Assembly: GCF_005889715.1 (NCBI RefSeq)
Contig: NZ_VCKW01000001.1
Coordinates: 95,492 to 159,491, forward strand
Length of the DNA: 64,000 nt
From: Actinomadura soli
GTDB lineage: Bacteria > Actinomycetota > Actinomycetes > Streptosporangiales > Streptosporangiaceae
Direction of reading: 5' to 3'
Below are positions 1 through 8,166 of this stretch, in pieces. A program made the position numbers and the translations under genes. The notes under the pieces were generated by a model. That model was given only the letters and a program-made list of their open reading frames with translations. It searched no databases and was not told the origin of the DNA. How positions within the stretch are numbered: the first letter of the stretch is position 1; each line of letters begins with the position of its first letter.

Positions 1-1
1 G

Positions 2-331
2 GCGCGGGAGCTGTCGGAGGCGCTCAAGCGCCGCTGCCTGTACCTGCACCTGGACTATCCGGCGCCGGAGCGGGAGCGCGAGATCGTCCTCGCGCGGGTG
101 CCGGGGATCGAGGCGGAGCTGGCCGGGCGGCTCGTCCGCACCGTCGGCGCGCTGCGCGACCTGGAGATCAAGAAGCCCCCGTCGATCGCCGAGACCGTCG
201 ACTGGGCGCGCACCCTGCTCGCGCTCGGCCTGGACGACCTGGACGAGTCCGCCGTCGCCCGGACGCTCGGCGTCGTCCTCAAGCACGTCTCCGACCAGGA
301 GCGCGCCGTCAAGGAACTCGGGCTCGGCTGA
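2..331 (+). CDS. MoxR-family AAA+ ATPase, C-terminal fragment
   Basis: The gene starts outside the window; about 109 C-terminal residues are visible. The text RELSEALKRRCLYLHLDYP followed by PERE and a helical lid (residues ending KELGLG) is typical of the sensor-2/lid end of MoxR (CoxD-like) AAA+ ATPases. These work as chaperone-like remodellers of metal-centre enzymes, paired with a VWA protein. Its TGA overlaps the ATG of the VWA gene by one base, so the two are translationally coupled, which supports the MoxR-VWA reading. The Walker motifs are not in view. Confidence 0.85.
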   Translation, partial: ARELSEALKRRCLYLHLDYPAPEREREIVLARVPGIEAELAGRLVRTVGALRDLEIKKPPSIAETVDWARTLLALGLDDLDESAVARTLGVVLKHVSDQERAVKELGLG

Positions 332-1728
332 TGGCGTCGCTCATCGACCGGCACACCGGGTTCGTCGCGGAGCTGCGGCGGGCCGGGCTGCCGGTGTCGG
401 TCGCCGAGGGCCTGGACGCCGTCCGCGCCATGCGGGCCGTCGACCTGCTCGACCGCGAGGCGCTGCGCGCCGCCTACGCCGCGACGGTCGTCAAGCGGCC
501 GCAGCACCGTCCGGCGTTCGACGCGCTGTTCGACCTGTGGTTCCCCGCCGCGGTCGGGGACGGCGCCGGGGGAGCACCGGACCCCGGCCGCCCGGCGAGG
601 ACGCTCGACGACAAGGGACGGCCCGTCCCGCCGCCGCTCGACCCGCGGGTCCAGGAACGCCGCGACGAGCTGGCCGACCTCCTGCTGTCCGGCGACGACG
701 CCGGGCTGCGGCGGTTCGCCCGCCGCGCCGTCGCCGAGTACGGGCGGACACCGGGCCAGGAGTCGTGGTTCTCGTCCGGAGTGCTGCGCGCCCTGTCGCC
801 GGAGACGCTGATGGCGCGGCTGCTCAACGCCGTCCTCGCGGGGCGGGAGCGGGGCGGCATGGCCGAGCGGGTCGCCCGCCGGACGTTCCGCGACCGCATC
901 GCCCGGTTCGAGGACCTCGTCGCGGGCGAGGCCCGGCGCCGCATCGCCGAGGACACCGGTGTCGAACGCACCGCGCGCCTCGCCGTCCGGCCGCCGCTGG
1001 AACGGCTCGACTTCGCCGCCGCCCGCCGCGACGAGCTGGCCGCGCTCCGCCGCGAGGTGCACCCGCTGGCGCGCAGGCTCGCGGCGCGGCTCGTCCAGAA
1101 GCAGCGGCACGGCAGGCGCGGGCGGCTGGACTTCCGCCGGACGGTCCGCGCGTCGCTGGCCAGCGGGGGAGTGCCGCTCAACACGCACCACCGGCCACGC
1201 CGCCCGCACCGGCCGGAGCTGGTCGTGCTGTGCGACGCCAGCGACTCGGTGTCGGCGTTCGCGCATTTCACGCTGCTGCTGACGTTCGCGCTGCGGGAGC
1301 AGTTCAGCAGGGTCCGCGCGTTCGCGTTCATCGACGCCACCGACGAGATCACCCGGTTCTTCGCGCCGGGCACGGACGTCGCGGACGCGATGACCCGGCT
1401 GGCCGCCGAGGCCGACCTCGTCTGGATCACCGGCCGCTCCAACTACGGCCACGCCATCACGGTGTTCGACGAGAAGTACCGCGACGCGATCACGCCCAAG
1501 ACGTCCCTGCTGATCCTCGGCGACGCCCGCTCCAACTACGGCGACCTGGCGCTGCCGGTCCTGCGTTCCATAGTGGGCCGCGCCCGGCACGCCTACTGGC
1601 TCAATCCCGAGCCGCGCGGCCAGTGGGACACGGGCGACTCGGCCGCGTCGCGCTACGGCGAGCTCGTGCCCATGTACGAATGCCGCAACCTCACCCAGCT
1701 CGCCGCGTTCATCGAGGAACTCGCCTGA
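331..1728 (+). CDS. VWA domain protein, CoxE-like partner of MoxR
   Basis: 465 residues. The N-terminal half is helical and arginine-rich; the C-terminal part from about residue 295 is a von Willebrand factor A fold. The metal site (MIDAS) at about 302-306 reads D-A-S-D-S instead of the usual DxSGS. Serines 2 and 4 of the motif are kept and the glycine is replaced by aspartate; I recall a similar DxSDS in other actinobacterial CoxE-like proteins. The family acts with the MoxR ATPase encoded just upstream, probably as adaptor to a client enzyme complex. The client is not in the window. The 3' end overlaps the convergent MFS gene by 20 nt. Confidence 0.82.
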   Translation: MASLIDRHTGFVAELRRAGLPVSVAEGLDAVRAMRAVDLLDREALRAAYAATVVKRPQHRPAFDALFDLWFPAAVGDGAGGAPDPGRPARTLDDKGRPVPPPLDPRVQERRDELADLLLSGDDAGLRRFARRAVAEYGRTPGQESWFSSGVLRALSPETLMARLLNAVLAGRERGGMAERVARRTFRDRIARFEDLVAGEARRRIAEDTGVERTARLAVRPPLERLDFAAARRDELAALRREVHPLARRLAARLVQKQRHGRRGRLDFRRTVRASLASGGVPLNTHHRPRRPHRPELVVLCDASDSVSAFAHFTLLLTFALREQFSRVRAFAFIDATDEITRFFAPGTDVADAMTRLAAEADLVWITGRSNYGHAITVFDEKYRDAITPKTSLLILGDARSNYGDLALPVLRSIVGRARHAYWLNPEPRGQWDTGDSAASRYGELVPMYECRNLTQLAAFIEELA

Positions 1729-3094
1729 TCGTCACCGCGAGAGCCGCGCCCGCGAGCGCGACGACGGCGGACACGAGCAGCGCGACGTTCGTGCCGTGGG
1801 CCAGGTCGGACGCCCCGGTGCCCGAGCCGGTCGCGATCGCTCCGACGATCGCCACGCCCACGGACGCGCCGACGTAGCGGGCGGTGTTGTTGGCCCCGGT
1901 CCCCATGCTCGCCCGGCCGGCCGGGACGCTCTCCACGGCGAGCCGGGCGAGCATCGCGTTGGCGAGGCCGCTGCCGATCCCGGCCACGGCCAGGCCGGGG
2001 ACGAGCCGCCACCAGTGGCCGTCCGGGGCCAGCCCCAGCATCGCGAGCTCGCCCGCCGCGCTGAGCGCGAGCCCGGCGCCGAGCAGGCGCCCGGCGGGCA
2101 GGCGGGACGGGAGCCGCCGGGCCTGCAGCGCGGCGGCGAACGACAGCCCCGACCAGATCGCCAGCACCAGCGCCGCCGCGACCGTGGACAGCCCCAGCAC
2201 CAGCGCCATGATCGTCGCCAGGTAGCTCATCACCCCGATCACGGCGAGCCCGGTGACGAGCGCCCCGACGATCGACAGCAGGAACGCGGGGCGCCGGAAC
2301 AGCCCCAGGTCGAGCATCGGCTCCCGCCGCCGCGCCTCGATCGCGGTGAACGCCGACAGCGACACGGCCGCCGCCGCGAACAGCGCCAGGACGGCCGGAC
2401 GCGTCCAGCCCGCCCGCCCCCAGGTGATCGCCGCGACGAGCGCGCCCACGCCCAGGCACAGGGTGGCCAGGCCGGGCAGGTCCAGGCCGCGCGGCTTCGC
2501 GGCGCGGGACTCGGGCAGGACGAGCGCCGACGCGCCGAGCAGCACCGACGCCAGCGCCGCCGTCCAGTACCACAGCCGCCAGCCGCCCGCCCCCGCCAGC
2601 CCGGCGGAGGCGATCGGGCCGAGCGCGATGCCGAGCCCCAGCATCGCGCCCCAGACCCCGGTGGCGTGCGCCCGGCGCGGTCCCGGCTCGAACGACGCGG
2701 CGACGATCCCGAGCCCGGTCGCCAGCAGCGCCGCGCTCGCCGCGCCCTGGACGATCCGTCCCGCGACGAAGACGCCCGCGTCCGGCGCCACGGCGCAGAC
2801 GACGCTGGACGCCGCGAGCACCCCGGCGCCGATCAGGAACACGCGCTTCCGGCCGTGGTCGTCGGCCAGGCTCCCCACGGCAAGCAGCGCCGCCGCGAGC
2901 CCGAGGCTGATCGAGCTCATCAGCCAGATCTGGGCCGTCGCGCCCGCGTGGAGCCCGCGCGCCGTGTCGGCGAGGACGGCCATCGGCGCCGTGTAGTTCA
3001 TCAGGGCCAGCAGCGTCGCGGCGGCGGGCACGGCCAGCGCGGCGGTGAAACCGGGCGCGCGGTGCGCGGACCGCGGCGTCGCCAGTGTCGTCAT
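1709..3094 (-). CDS. MFS drug/solute exporter (DHA2-like)
   Basis: 461 residues, almost entirely hydrophobic, with repeated long membrane segments. The family loop LADDHGRKRVFLIGAG lies between the early helices (the usual D-x2-GR-R/K signature) and IVQGAASAALL in helix 4 resembles the proton-antiporter motif C. It is a proton-driven exporter of unknown substrate in the cytoplasmic membrane. The ATG at 3094 follows a purine-rich GGGGATGGG. It diverges from an HxlR regulator, with two identical-class palindromes in the 95-bp gap, so it is very likely the regulated target. The 3' end overlaps the VWA gene tail to tail. Confidence 0.88.
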   Translation of the reverse strand: MTTLATPRSAHRAPGFTAALAVPAAATLLALMNYTAPMAVLADTARGLHAGATAQIWLMSSISLGLAAALLAVGSLADDHGRKRVFLIGAGVLAASSVVCAVAPDAGVFVAGRIVQGAASAALLATGLGIVAASFEPGPRRAHATGVWGAMLGLGIALGPIASAGLAGAGGWRLWYWTAALASVLLGASALVLPESRAAKPRGLDLPGLATLCLGVGALVAAITWGRAGWTRPAVLALFAAAAVSLSAFTAIEARRREPMLDLGLFRRPAFLLSIVGALVTGLAVIGVMSYLATIMALVLGLSTVAAALVLAIWSGLSFAAALQARRLPSRLPAGRLLGAGLALSAAGELAMLGLAPDGHWWRLVPGLAVAGIGSGLANAMLARLAVESVPAGRASMGTGANNTARYVGASVGVAIVGAIATGSGTGASDLAHGTNVALLVSAVVALAGAALAVTIRRVPR

Positions 3095-3107
3095 CCCATC
3101 CCCAGAA

Positions 3108-3165
3108 GTTCAGTGATTGAACCAGTCGGGTTTGACCGTAGCACGGCTCGGTTCGGTCACTGAAC
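3108..3165. promoter_or_regulatory. Paired HxlR operators between MFS and HxlR genes
   Basis: Two 15-bp palindromes of the same class: GTTCAGTGATTGAAC (3108-3122) and GTTCGGTCACTGAAC (3151-3165). Both fit GTTCR-N5-TGAAC, and the second extends by one base pair each side. Centres are 43 bp apart, about four helical turns, so bound dimers would sit on the same face. The first lies just before the MFS start, the second 12 bp before the HxlR -10 box. The assignment to the adjacent HxlR protein is inferred. Confidence 0.7.
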
Positions 3166-3176
3166 CACGAGGGCGG

Positions 3177-3182
3177 TAGTGT
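3177..3182 (+). promoter_or_regulatory. -10 box of the HxlR gene (leaderless)
   Basis: TAGTGT followed by exactly 7 nt and then ATG at 3190. Transcription would start on or next to the start codon. This favours ATG 3190 over the upstream GTG at 3181, which overlaps the -10 box. Confidence 0.6.
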
Positions 3183-3189
3183 GGTGCGC

Positions 3190-3684
3190 ATGGCACTCGG
3201 CAAGGACTACGCGGCGCAGGACTGCTCCCTCGCCCGCGCCCTCGAGGTCGTGGGCGAGCGCTGGACGCTGCTGATCGTCCGGGACGCCTTCTACGGCGTG
3301 CGCCGGTTCAGCGACTTCCACGTCCATCTGGACGTCCCGCGCGCCGTCCTGTCCGCGCGCCTGCAGTCACTCGTCGAGACCGGCCTGCTCGCCAAGGACG
3401 GCCACGACTACGTCCTGACGGACATGGGCCGCGACCTGTGGCCCGTCGTCCACTCGCTCGCCCGCTGGGCCGAGAACCATCTGTCGTCCGAGCCGACCCG
3501 CTTCTTCGTCCACATCGCGTGCGGCACCCGCGTCGGACCGGACGGGACGTGCGCGTCCTGCGAGCGCTACGTCCCCCCGGAAGACCTGGAAGTGCACGCC
3601 GGGCCCGGCGTACGGCGCCGCACCGACCCGGTCAGCGTGATCCTGCGCTCCCCCCACCGGCTCCTCGACCCGATCCGCACCTGA
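3190..3684 (+). CDS. HxlR-family winged-helix regulator
   Basis: 164 residues. Near the N terminus CSLARALEVVGERWTLLIVR is the HxlR signature, followed by F-YGVRRFSDF and the recognition region LSARLQSLVETGLL, then the wing (HDYVLTDMGRDL). The tail carries a C-G-T..C-A-S-C cysteine cluster typical of this subgroup, perhaps metal- or redox-binding. It probably represses the divergent MFS exporter and itself through the two operators at 3108-3165. The inducer is unknown. The start was placed at 3190 from the leaderless -10 signature. Confidence 0.9.
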   Translation: MALGKDYAAQDCSLARALEVVGERWTLLIVRDAFYGVRRFSDFHVHLDVPRAVLSARLQSLVETGLLAKDGHDYVLTDMGRDLWPVVHSLARWAENHLSSEPTRFFVHIACGTRVGPDGTCASCERYVPPEDLEVHAGPGVRRRTDPVSVILRSPHRLLDPIRT

Positions 3685-3707
3685 CCGACCCGATCCGCAG
3701 CGGCGCG

Positions 3708-4277
3708 CTAGGTGCCGAGGGCGCGGGCGATCAGCTCGGCGACGGCGTCGGGGTCGATGTGCTGGCCGGTGAGCCCGGCGAGGTTCTCCTGGTAGATCAG
3801 CACGGCGGTGAACGTCGCGGCGGCCGCCTCCAGGCGGGCCTGGTCGCCGCGGGCGCCGGGATGCGCCAGCTCCAGCGCGCGGCGCGCCCGCAGGAACACC
3901 TCGGAGTTGAGCCGCCCGAGCCGCTCCCGGACGGACTTGTGCGTGTCGGCCTCGCGGAACAGGATGCGGCGCATCGCGGGGGAGGCGTGCAGCGGCAGGC
4001 GCCGGGCCAGCCGCGACAGCGTGCCGGCCGGGTCTCCGGGGACGGCCTCGACCGCGGCTCCCGACCCGTCCGGCAGCTCCTCGACGAACGTCCGCTCGTC
4101 GACCAGCGCCACCAGGACGTCGATCTTCTGCGGGAAGTAGTGGAACACCAGGCCCTTCGGGACGTTCGCGTGCCCGGCGATCCGCGCGGTGGAGCTGGCC
4201 TCGTAGCCGCGGTCGGCGAACAGCGCCTCTGCGGCGTCGAGGATGCGGGTGCGGGAATCGGCCGTCGGCTGGTTCAT
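3708..4277 (-). CDS. TetR-family repressor
   Basis: 189 residues. The N-terminal DNA-binding domain reads RTRILDAAEALFADRGYEA then TARIAGHANVPKGLVFHYFP, the classic TetR helix-turn-helix ending in the HYF motif. The C-terminal half is the variable ligand domain. The start at 4277 follows a GGGGGGA Shine-Dalgarno; in-frame codons further up lie in the gap to the SPW gene and give unconvincing protein. It lies 43 nt downstream of the SPW-protein gene on the same strand, and a TetR-type palindrome covers the promoter of that pair, so autoregulation is likely. Confidence 0.9.
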   Translation of the reverse strand: MNQPTADSRTRILDAAEALFADRGYEASSTARIAGHANVPKGLVFHYFPQKIDVLVALVDERTFVEELPDGSGAAVEAVPGDPAGTLSRLARRLPLHASPAMRRILFREADTHKSVRERLGRLNSEVFLRARRALELAHPGARGDQARLEAAAATFTAVLIYQENLAGLTGQHIDPDAVAELIARALGT

Positions 4278-4320
4278 CGGCACCGTCCCCCCGCACGCCC
4301 GAGCGGTCCCGGAGTCTCGA

Positions 4321-4656
4321 TCAGGCCGCGGCCTCGCCGCCGCGCGCCTGGGTGGCTCCCCATACGCCGACGATAGTAGCGACACCGCCCGTGATCCACG
4401 CCGTCCAGGCGGCGGCGTCCGACCCGTCGAAGCCGAACGCCCACGGCGAGACGAAGATCAGCAGTGCGAACGCGGTCGCCGTCCAGGCCGTCGGGCCCGC
4501 GCTGCCGAGCAGCGCGTAGAGGCCCGCCATGGCGAGCAGCGCGCCGAGGACCATGAGCGGCTGCTGACCTGCGTTGTCGCCCCACAGCTCCGGGGCCAGG
4601 AGCGCGACGAGGCCGGCCAGGAAGGCCACCCCGTCCTGCCACGCGAACTTCTGCAT
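4321..4656 (-). CDS. SPW-repeat membrane protein
   Basis: 111 residues with four hydrophobic segments and the sequence FVSPWAFGFDG, the SPW motif that names this small integral membrane family of unknown function. The ATG at 4656 follows GGAGG at good spacing; the upstream in-frame ATG at 4728 lies inside the operator and is rejected. It is the first gene of a two-gene operon with the TetR regulator, and is probably what that regulator controls. Confidence 0.85.
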   Translation of the reverse strand: MQKFAWQDGVAFLAGLVALLAPELWGDNAGQQPLMVLGALLAMAGLYALLGSAGPTAWTATAFALLIFVSPWAFGFDGSDAAAWTAWITGGVATIVGVWGATQARGGEAAA

Positions 4657-4713
4657 TCGGCCACCTCCGCTGGGTCGGGCTCGGTTCCCTTTCGGAATGG
4701 ATCGTTCCCTGAC

Positions 4714-4732
4714 TGACCGACCGGTCAATCTA
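4714..4732 (-). promoter_or_regulatory. -10 box with overlapping TetR operator
   Basis: On the minus strand TAGATT (4732-4727) is followed at once by the inverted repeat TGACCG-2-CGGTCA (4727-4714). The palindrome therefore covers the end of the -10 and the transcription start, a classic repression geometry for the SPW-TetR operon. The TTGACCGGTCGGTCA form is common among TetR sites. Confidence 0.65.
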
Positions 4733-4797
4733 GCGTGACGGCCTGACCAGACCCTCCCCGAGGTGACGGCGTCGGGACCGCGGGATAGAGCGGCCGG

Positions 4798-5427
4798 TCA
4801 GTGGCCCCGGGCGATCCATTCGTCCAGGTGCGGGGCCTCCGCGCCGATGGTGGTGGAGTCGCCGTGGCCCGTCCGCACCTCGGTGCCGGCGGGCAGGGTC
4901 AGGAGGCGCTCGCGGATCGACTCGATGATCGTCGGGAAGTCGGAGAACGAGCGGCCCGTCGCGCCCGGGCCGCCGTTGAACAGCGTGTCGCCGGAGAAGA
5001 CCGTCCCCAGCGCGGGCGCGTGCAGGCATACCGCGCCGGGGCTGTGGCCGGGCGTGTGCAGGACGGTCAGGTCCGTGCCCGCGACCGAGATGACCTGGCC
5101 GTCGGACAGGTCGCCGTCGGGAGACGCGTCCGGATGCTTCTGCTTCCACAGCATCAGGTCGTCCGGGTGCAGCAGGACGGGCGCGCCGGTGAGGGCCCTC
5201 AGCGCGGGCGCCGCGTCGATGTGGTCGTCGTGGCCGTGTGTGGACACGATCGCCACGAGCCGCCGCCCGCCGAGCGCCGCCGCGATCGCGTCGGCGTCGT
5301 GCGCGGCGTCGATCACGATCGCCTCGCTGTCGTCGCCGACGATCCAGACGTTGTTGTCGACGTCCCAGGTGCCGCCGTCCAGCGAGAACGTCCCGGACGT
5401 GACGACGTGGCCGACGCGGGCCGGCAT
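4798..5427 (-). CDS. MBL-fold metallo-hydrolase, mscR partner
   Basis: 209 residues. The metallo-beta-lactamase metal motif THGHDDH is at 63-69, with the later HTPGHSPG histidine, FSGDTLF aspartate and GHGDST near the C terminus, giving a complete dinuclear-site set of the glyoxalase II-like type. Start and stop are coupled to mscR: its ATG (5427) overlaps the mscR TGA. A MBL gene directly after mscR is conserved in actinobacteria; a role in hydrolysing a mycothiol thioester or formyl-mycothiol product is inferred from this pairing. Confidence 0.88.
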   Translation of the reverse strand: MPARVGHVVTSGTFSLDGGTWDVDNNVWIVGDDSEAIVIDAAHDADAIAAALGGRRLVAIVSTHGHDDHIDAAPALRALTGAPVLLHPDDLMLWKQKHPDASPDGDLSDGQVISVAGTDLTVLHTPGHSPGAVCLHAPALGTVFSGDTLFNGGPGATGRSFSDFPTIIESIRERLLTLPAGTEVRTGHGDSTTIGAEAPHLDEWIARGH

Positions 5428-6512
5428 CAGAGCGCCACCACCGAGCGCAGCACGTCGCCGTGGTGCATCTTCTCGAACGCGCCCTCGACGGCGTCCAGGT
5501 GGATCGTCTCGGACACGAACGCGTCCAGGTCGAGGCGTCCCTGCAGGTAGAGGTCGATGAGCATGGGGAAGTCGCGCGAGGGCAGGCAGTCGCCGTACCA
5601 GGACGACTTCAGCGAGCCGCCGCGTCCGAACACGTCCAGGAGGGGCAGGTCCAGCCGCATCTCCGGTGTCGGGACGCCCACGAGCACGACCGTCCCGGCG
5701 AGGTCGCGGGCGTAGAACGCCTGCTCGTAGGTCTCCGGGCGGCCGACCGCGTCGATGACGACGTCCGCGCCGTACCCGCCGGTCAGCTCCCGGACCGCCT
5801 CGACGACGTCCGCGTCCTTGCCGTTGACGGTGTGCGTCGCGCCGAGCGCGGACGCGGTGGTGAGCTTCCGCTCGTCCAGGTCGACCGCGATGATCGTCGC
5901 GGCGCCCGCCAGCCGCGCGCCGAGCACGGCCGCCGCGCCGACGCCGCCGCACCCGATGACCGCGACCGAGTCGCCCCGCCCGACCCCGCCGGTGTTGATC
6001 GCCGCGCCGAGCCCCGCCATCACGCCACACCCGAGCAGCCCGGCCACCTCCGCCTTCGCCGCCGGGTCGACCTTCGTGCACTGCCCGGCGGCGACGAGGG
6101 TCTTGTCGGCGAACGCGCCGATGCCGAGCGCTGGGGACAGCTCGGTGCCGTCCTGCAGCGTCATCTTCTGCGCGGCGTTGTGCGTGTTGAAGCAGTACCA
6201 GGGACGTCCGCGCAGGCAGGCCCGGCACTGGCCGCACACCGCCCGCCAGTTCAGGACCACGAAGTCGCCGGGCGCGACCTCGGTCACGCCGTCGCCGACG
6301 GACTCGACCACGCCGGCGGCCTCATGCCCGAGCAGGAACGGGAACTCGTCGTTGATCCCGCCCTCGCGGTAGTGCAGGTCGGTGTGGCAGACCCCGCACG
6401 CCCGCACCGCGACGACCGCCTCCCCGGGCCCGGGGTCCGGGACGTTGATCGTCTCGATCCGCACCGGCTGCCCCTTGCCCGGCGCGACGACCCCGCGTAC
6501 CTGCTGCGCCAT
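5427..6512 (-). CDS. mscR: S-(hydroxymethyl)mycothiol dehydrogenase / nitrosomycothiol reductase
   Basis: 361 residues, zinc-dependent medium-chain alcohol dehydrogenase. Catalytic zinc ligands are C42 in CGVCHTD and H63-E64 in LLGHEAAG; the structural zinc cysteines are 93, 96, 99 and 107 ([15 protein letters not shown]); the Rossmann glycines are GCGGVG. The pattern matches the mycobacterial MscR/AdhE2 group that oxidises S-hydroxymethyl-mycothiol in formaldehyde detoxification and reduces S-nitrosomycothiol with NADH. The start at 6512 follows GGGAGG. First gene of the two-gene operon with the MBL hydrolase. Confidence 0.92.
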   Translation of the reverse strand: MAQQVRGVVAPGKGQPVRIETINVPDPGPGEAVVAVRACGVCHTDLHYREGGINDEFPFLLGHEAAGVVESVGDGVTEVAPGDFVVLNWRAVCGQCRACLRGRPWYCFNTHNAAQKMTLQDGTELSPALGIGAFADKTLVAAGQCTKVDPAAKAEVAGLLGCGVMAGLGAAINTGGVGRGDSVAVIGCGGVGAAAVLGARLAGAATIIAVDLDERKLTTASALGATHTVNGKDADVVEAVRELTGGYGADVVIDAVGRPETYEQAFYARDLAGTVVLVGVPTPEMRLDLPLLDVFGRGGSLKSSWYGDCLPSRDFPMLIDLYLQGRLDLDAFVSETIHLDAVEGAFEKMHHGDVLRSVVAL

Positions 6513-6544
6513 GCTCCCGCCTCCCGTCGACTCGGTGTCCAACG

Positions 6545-6550
6545 ACACTA
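6545..6550 (-). promoter_or_regulatory. Candidate -10 box for mscR
   Basis: TAGTGT on the minus strand, about 33 nt before the mscR start, implying a leader of roughly 25 nt that contains the GGGAGG ribosome site. No convincing -35 was seen. Confidence 0.4.
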
Positions 6551-6612
6551 TCCGGGAGGTCGCCGGGCGGATCGGCCGAGTGGGGCCGCGCCGCCGGGCC
6601 CGGCAGGGCGCG

Positions 6613-7245
6613 TCAGATGAAGTGGATGGTCTTGAGCCGGTCGGCGGCGTCGCGGTCGAGGACGGTGACGCCCGCCGCGGGCGGCATCGGGTCGCCGCCG
6701 CGGGCGCGGTCGACCAGCGGGTACCAGCGGCGGCAGTGGCGCGCGAAGGTGGCGGCGGTGACGACGCGGCCCCGGGCCACCTGCCCGGCGCGGGCGGTGT
6801 GGGGGTCGACGTCGAGGAGGATGAGGTGCAGCCGGTGGCCGCGCCGGCGGGCCAGCCACGCGAAGAGATGCAGGATGTGCGGCCACGTGCCGCGCGTGTG
6901 CGCGACGACGCCGTGGCCGGCGAGGATCGCGCGCCCGATCCGCCACACGTGGGTGGCCTGGATGAGCGGGGTCCGCAGCCGGGCGGGCAGGGGGCGCAGG
7001 AACCGCGCCCACCAGTTGCGCGCCTGGCGGGAGTCGATCACGCGGACGTCGCCCGCGGGGACGGGGGCCGTCTCGTCCCCGCGCAGGCCGTACAGGCGGT
7101 CGAGCAGGGTCGTCTTGCCGGCCCCTGGCAGGCCGGCCACGAGGACCAGGGAGCCCGCCGGGTAGCACAGGACGGATCCCGGGTCCACCGCTTGGAGTTC
7201 GTGGATGGTCGTCTCCCGTGTCGGCCCGAGGTGTGGTTGGAGCAA
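6613..7245 (-). CDS. P-loop NTPase, kinase-like, function unknown
   Basis: About 210 residues. A Walker A motif GLPGAGKT sits at 38-45, preceded by a beta strand SLVLVA. The rest resembles small P-loop kinases of the zeta-toxin/AAA_33 kind ([37 protein letters not shown]). There is no ATG or GTG with a ribosome site: the longest frame begins with TTG at 7245, and a GTG at about residue 20 is an alternative. A GGGAG lies 6 nt before an ATC codon (residue 14), so the true start is unsettled. No antitoxin-like partner is adjacent; neighbours are metabolic. Confidence 0.6.
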   Translation of the reverse strand: MLQPHLGPTRETTIHELQAVDPGSVLCYPAGSLVLVAGLPGAGKTTLLDRLYGLRGDETAPVPAGDVRVIDSRQARNWWARFLRPLPARLRTPLIQATHVWRIGRAILAGHGVVAHTRGTWPHILHLFAWLARRRGHRLHLILLDVDPHTARAGQVARGRVVTAATFARHCRRWYPLVDRARGGDPMPPAAGVTVLDRDAADRLKTIHFI

Positions 7246-7311
7246 CGAACGCCCACGAGCGCTTGTTCCGCCCGGGACGCGGGGATCAGCGGTGCCGATC
7301 AGCGGTGCCGA

Positions 7312-7977
7312 TCACCAGCCCCGGGAGCGCCACTCGGGCAGTGAGGGGCGCTCGCGGCCGAGCGTCGAGTCCTTGCCGTGGCCGGGGTAGAACCAGGTGG
7401 CGTCCGGGAGCCGGTCGAAGACGCGCTCCTCGACGTCGGAGAGCAGCTGCTTGAAGCGCGTCGGGTCGCCCCAGGTGTTGCCGACGCCGCCGGGGAACAG
7501 GCTGTCGCCGGTGAACAGGTGCGGGCGGGCGGCCAGCTCGCCGCCGGCGTCGTACAGCAGCGCGATCGAGCCGGGCGTGTGGCCGCGCAGGTGGATGACG
7601 TCGAGGCTCGCGTGTCCCACCCGGACGGTGTCGCCCTGCTCGACGGGCTCGGCGACGGGCTCGGGCAGCGGCTCGGCGTCGCGGGGATGCGCGACGACGG
7701 GGGCGCTCGTGGCGCGCACCACCTCGCTCAGCGCCATCCAGTGGTCCTGGTGGCGGTGCGTGGTGACGATCCGCGCGAGGGGCCCGTCGCCGATCAGCTC
7801 CAGCAGCCGGGACGCCTCGTTGGCCGCGTCGATGAGCAGCTGCTCGCCGGTGGCGGTGCAGCGGAGGATGTAGGCGTTGTTGTCGTACGGGCCGACCGCC
7901 ACCTTCGTGACCGTCAGCCCGGGCAGCTCCCGCACGTCGGGCCGGCCGCCGACGTCGACGTTCCCGGTGTAGGTCAT
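7312..7977 (-). CDS. MBL-fold metallo-hydrolase
   Basis: 221 residues. Metal motif THRHQDH at 73-79, then HLRGHTPGS, FTGDSLFPGG and YPGHGKDS: all ligands of a glyoxalase II-like dinuclear hydrolase are present. PYDNNAYIL near residue 30 is typical of hydroxyacylglutathione hydrolase relatives, where the thiol would be mycothiol in this organism (inference). The start at 7977 has an AAGGA before it. It is distinct from the mscR-linked hydrolase and stands alone, close to the P-loop gene on the same strand. Confidence 0.85.
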   Translation of the reverse strand: MTYTGNVDVGGRPDVRELPGLTVTKVAVGPYDNNAYILRCTATGEQLLIDAANEASRLLELIGDGPLARIVTTHRHQDHWMALSEVVRATSAPVVAHPRDAEPLPEPVAEPVEQGDTVRVGHASLDVIHLRGHTPGSIALLYDAGGELAARPHLFTGDSLFPGGVGNTWGDPTRFKQLLSDVEERVFDRLPDATWFYPGHGKDSTLGRERPSLPEWRSRGW

Positions 7978-8128
7978 GGGGGTCCTTCCCGTCGGTGGAT
8001 GCGTGACCATCTTCCATCATCGGCCGCCGGGATCTCCTGGACCCCGCCCGGGATGCCAATGAGTCGCCAGACGCAGCCGAACCGTGCGTTCCCGGACGGA
8101 CGTTTCCGACTTGTGGCCGCATGATGGT

Positions 8129-8150
8129 CAGTGGAAGATCGTGTCCACTG
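8129..8150. promoter_or_regulatory. Inverted repeat before the Crp-NB-ARC operon
   Basis: CAGTGGA - 8 nt - TCCACTG, perfect 7-bp arms with centres 15 bp apart, ending 16 bp before the first gene of the operon. The spacing suits a dimeric winged-helix regulator such as the Crp-type proteins encoded here. It could also form a leader hairpin. Confidence 0.45.
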
Positions 8151-8166
8151 GTGAGGACGGTGAAGG

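Noticed and set aside
1231..1248. Broken MIDAS motif (DASDS) in the VWA protein as a sign of decay
   Set aside because: The rest of the protein is intact and coupled to MoxR, and similar DxSDS forms are known to me in this subfamily.
55..1590. Long minus-strand open frame (511 codons) opposite the MoxR/VWA genes
   Set aside because: Arg/Pro/Gly-rich translation typical of the antisense of high-GC genes; the plus-strand frames have recognisable MoxR and VWA motifs.
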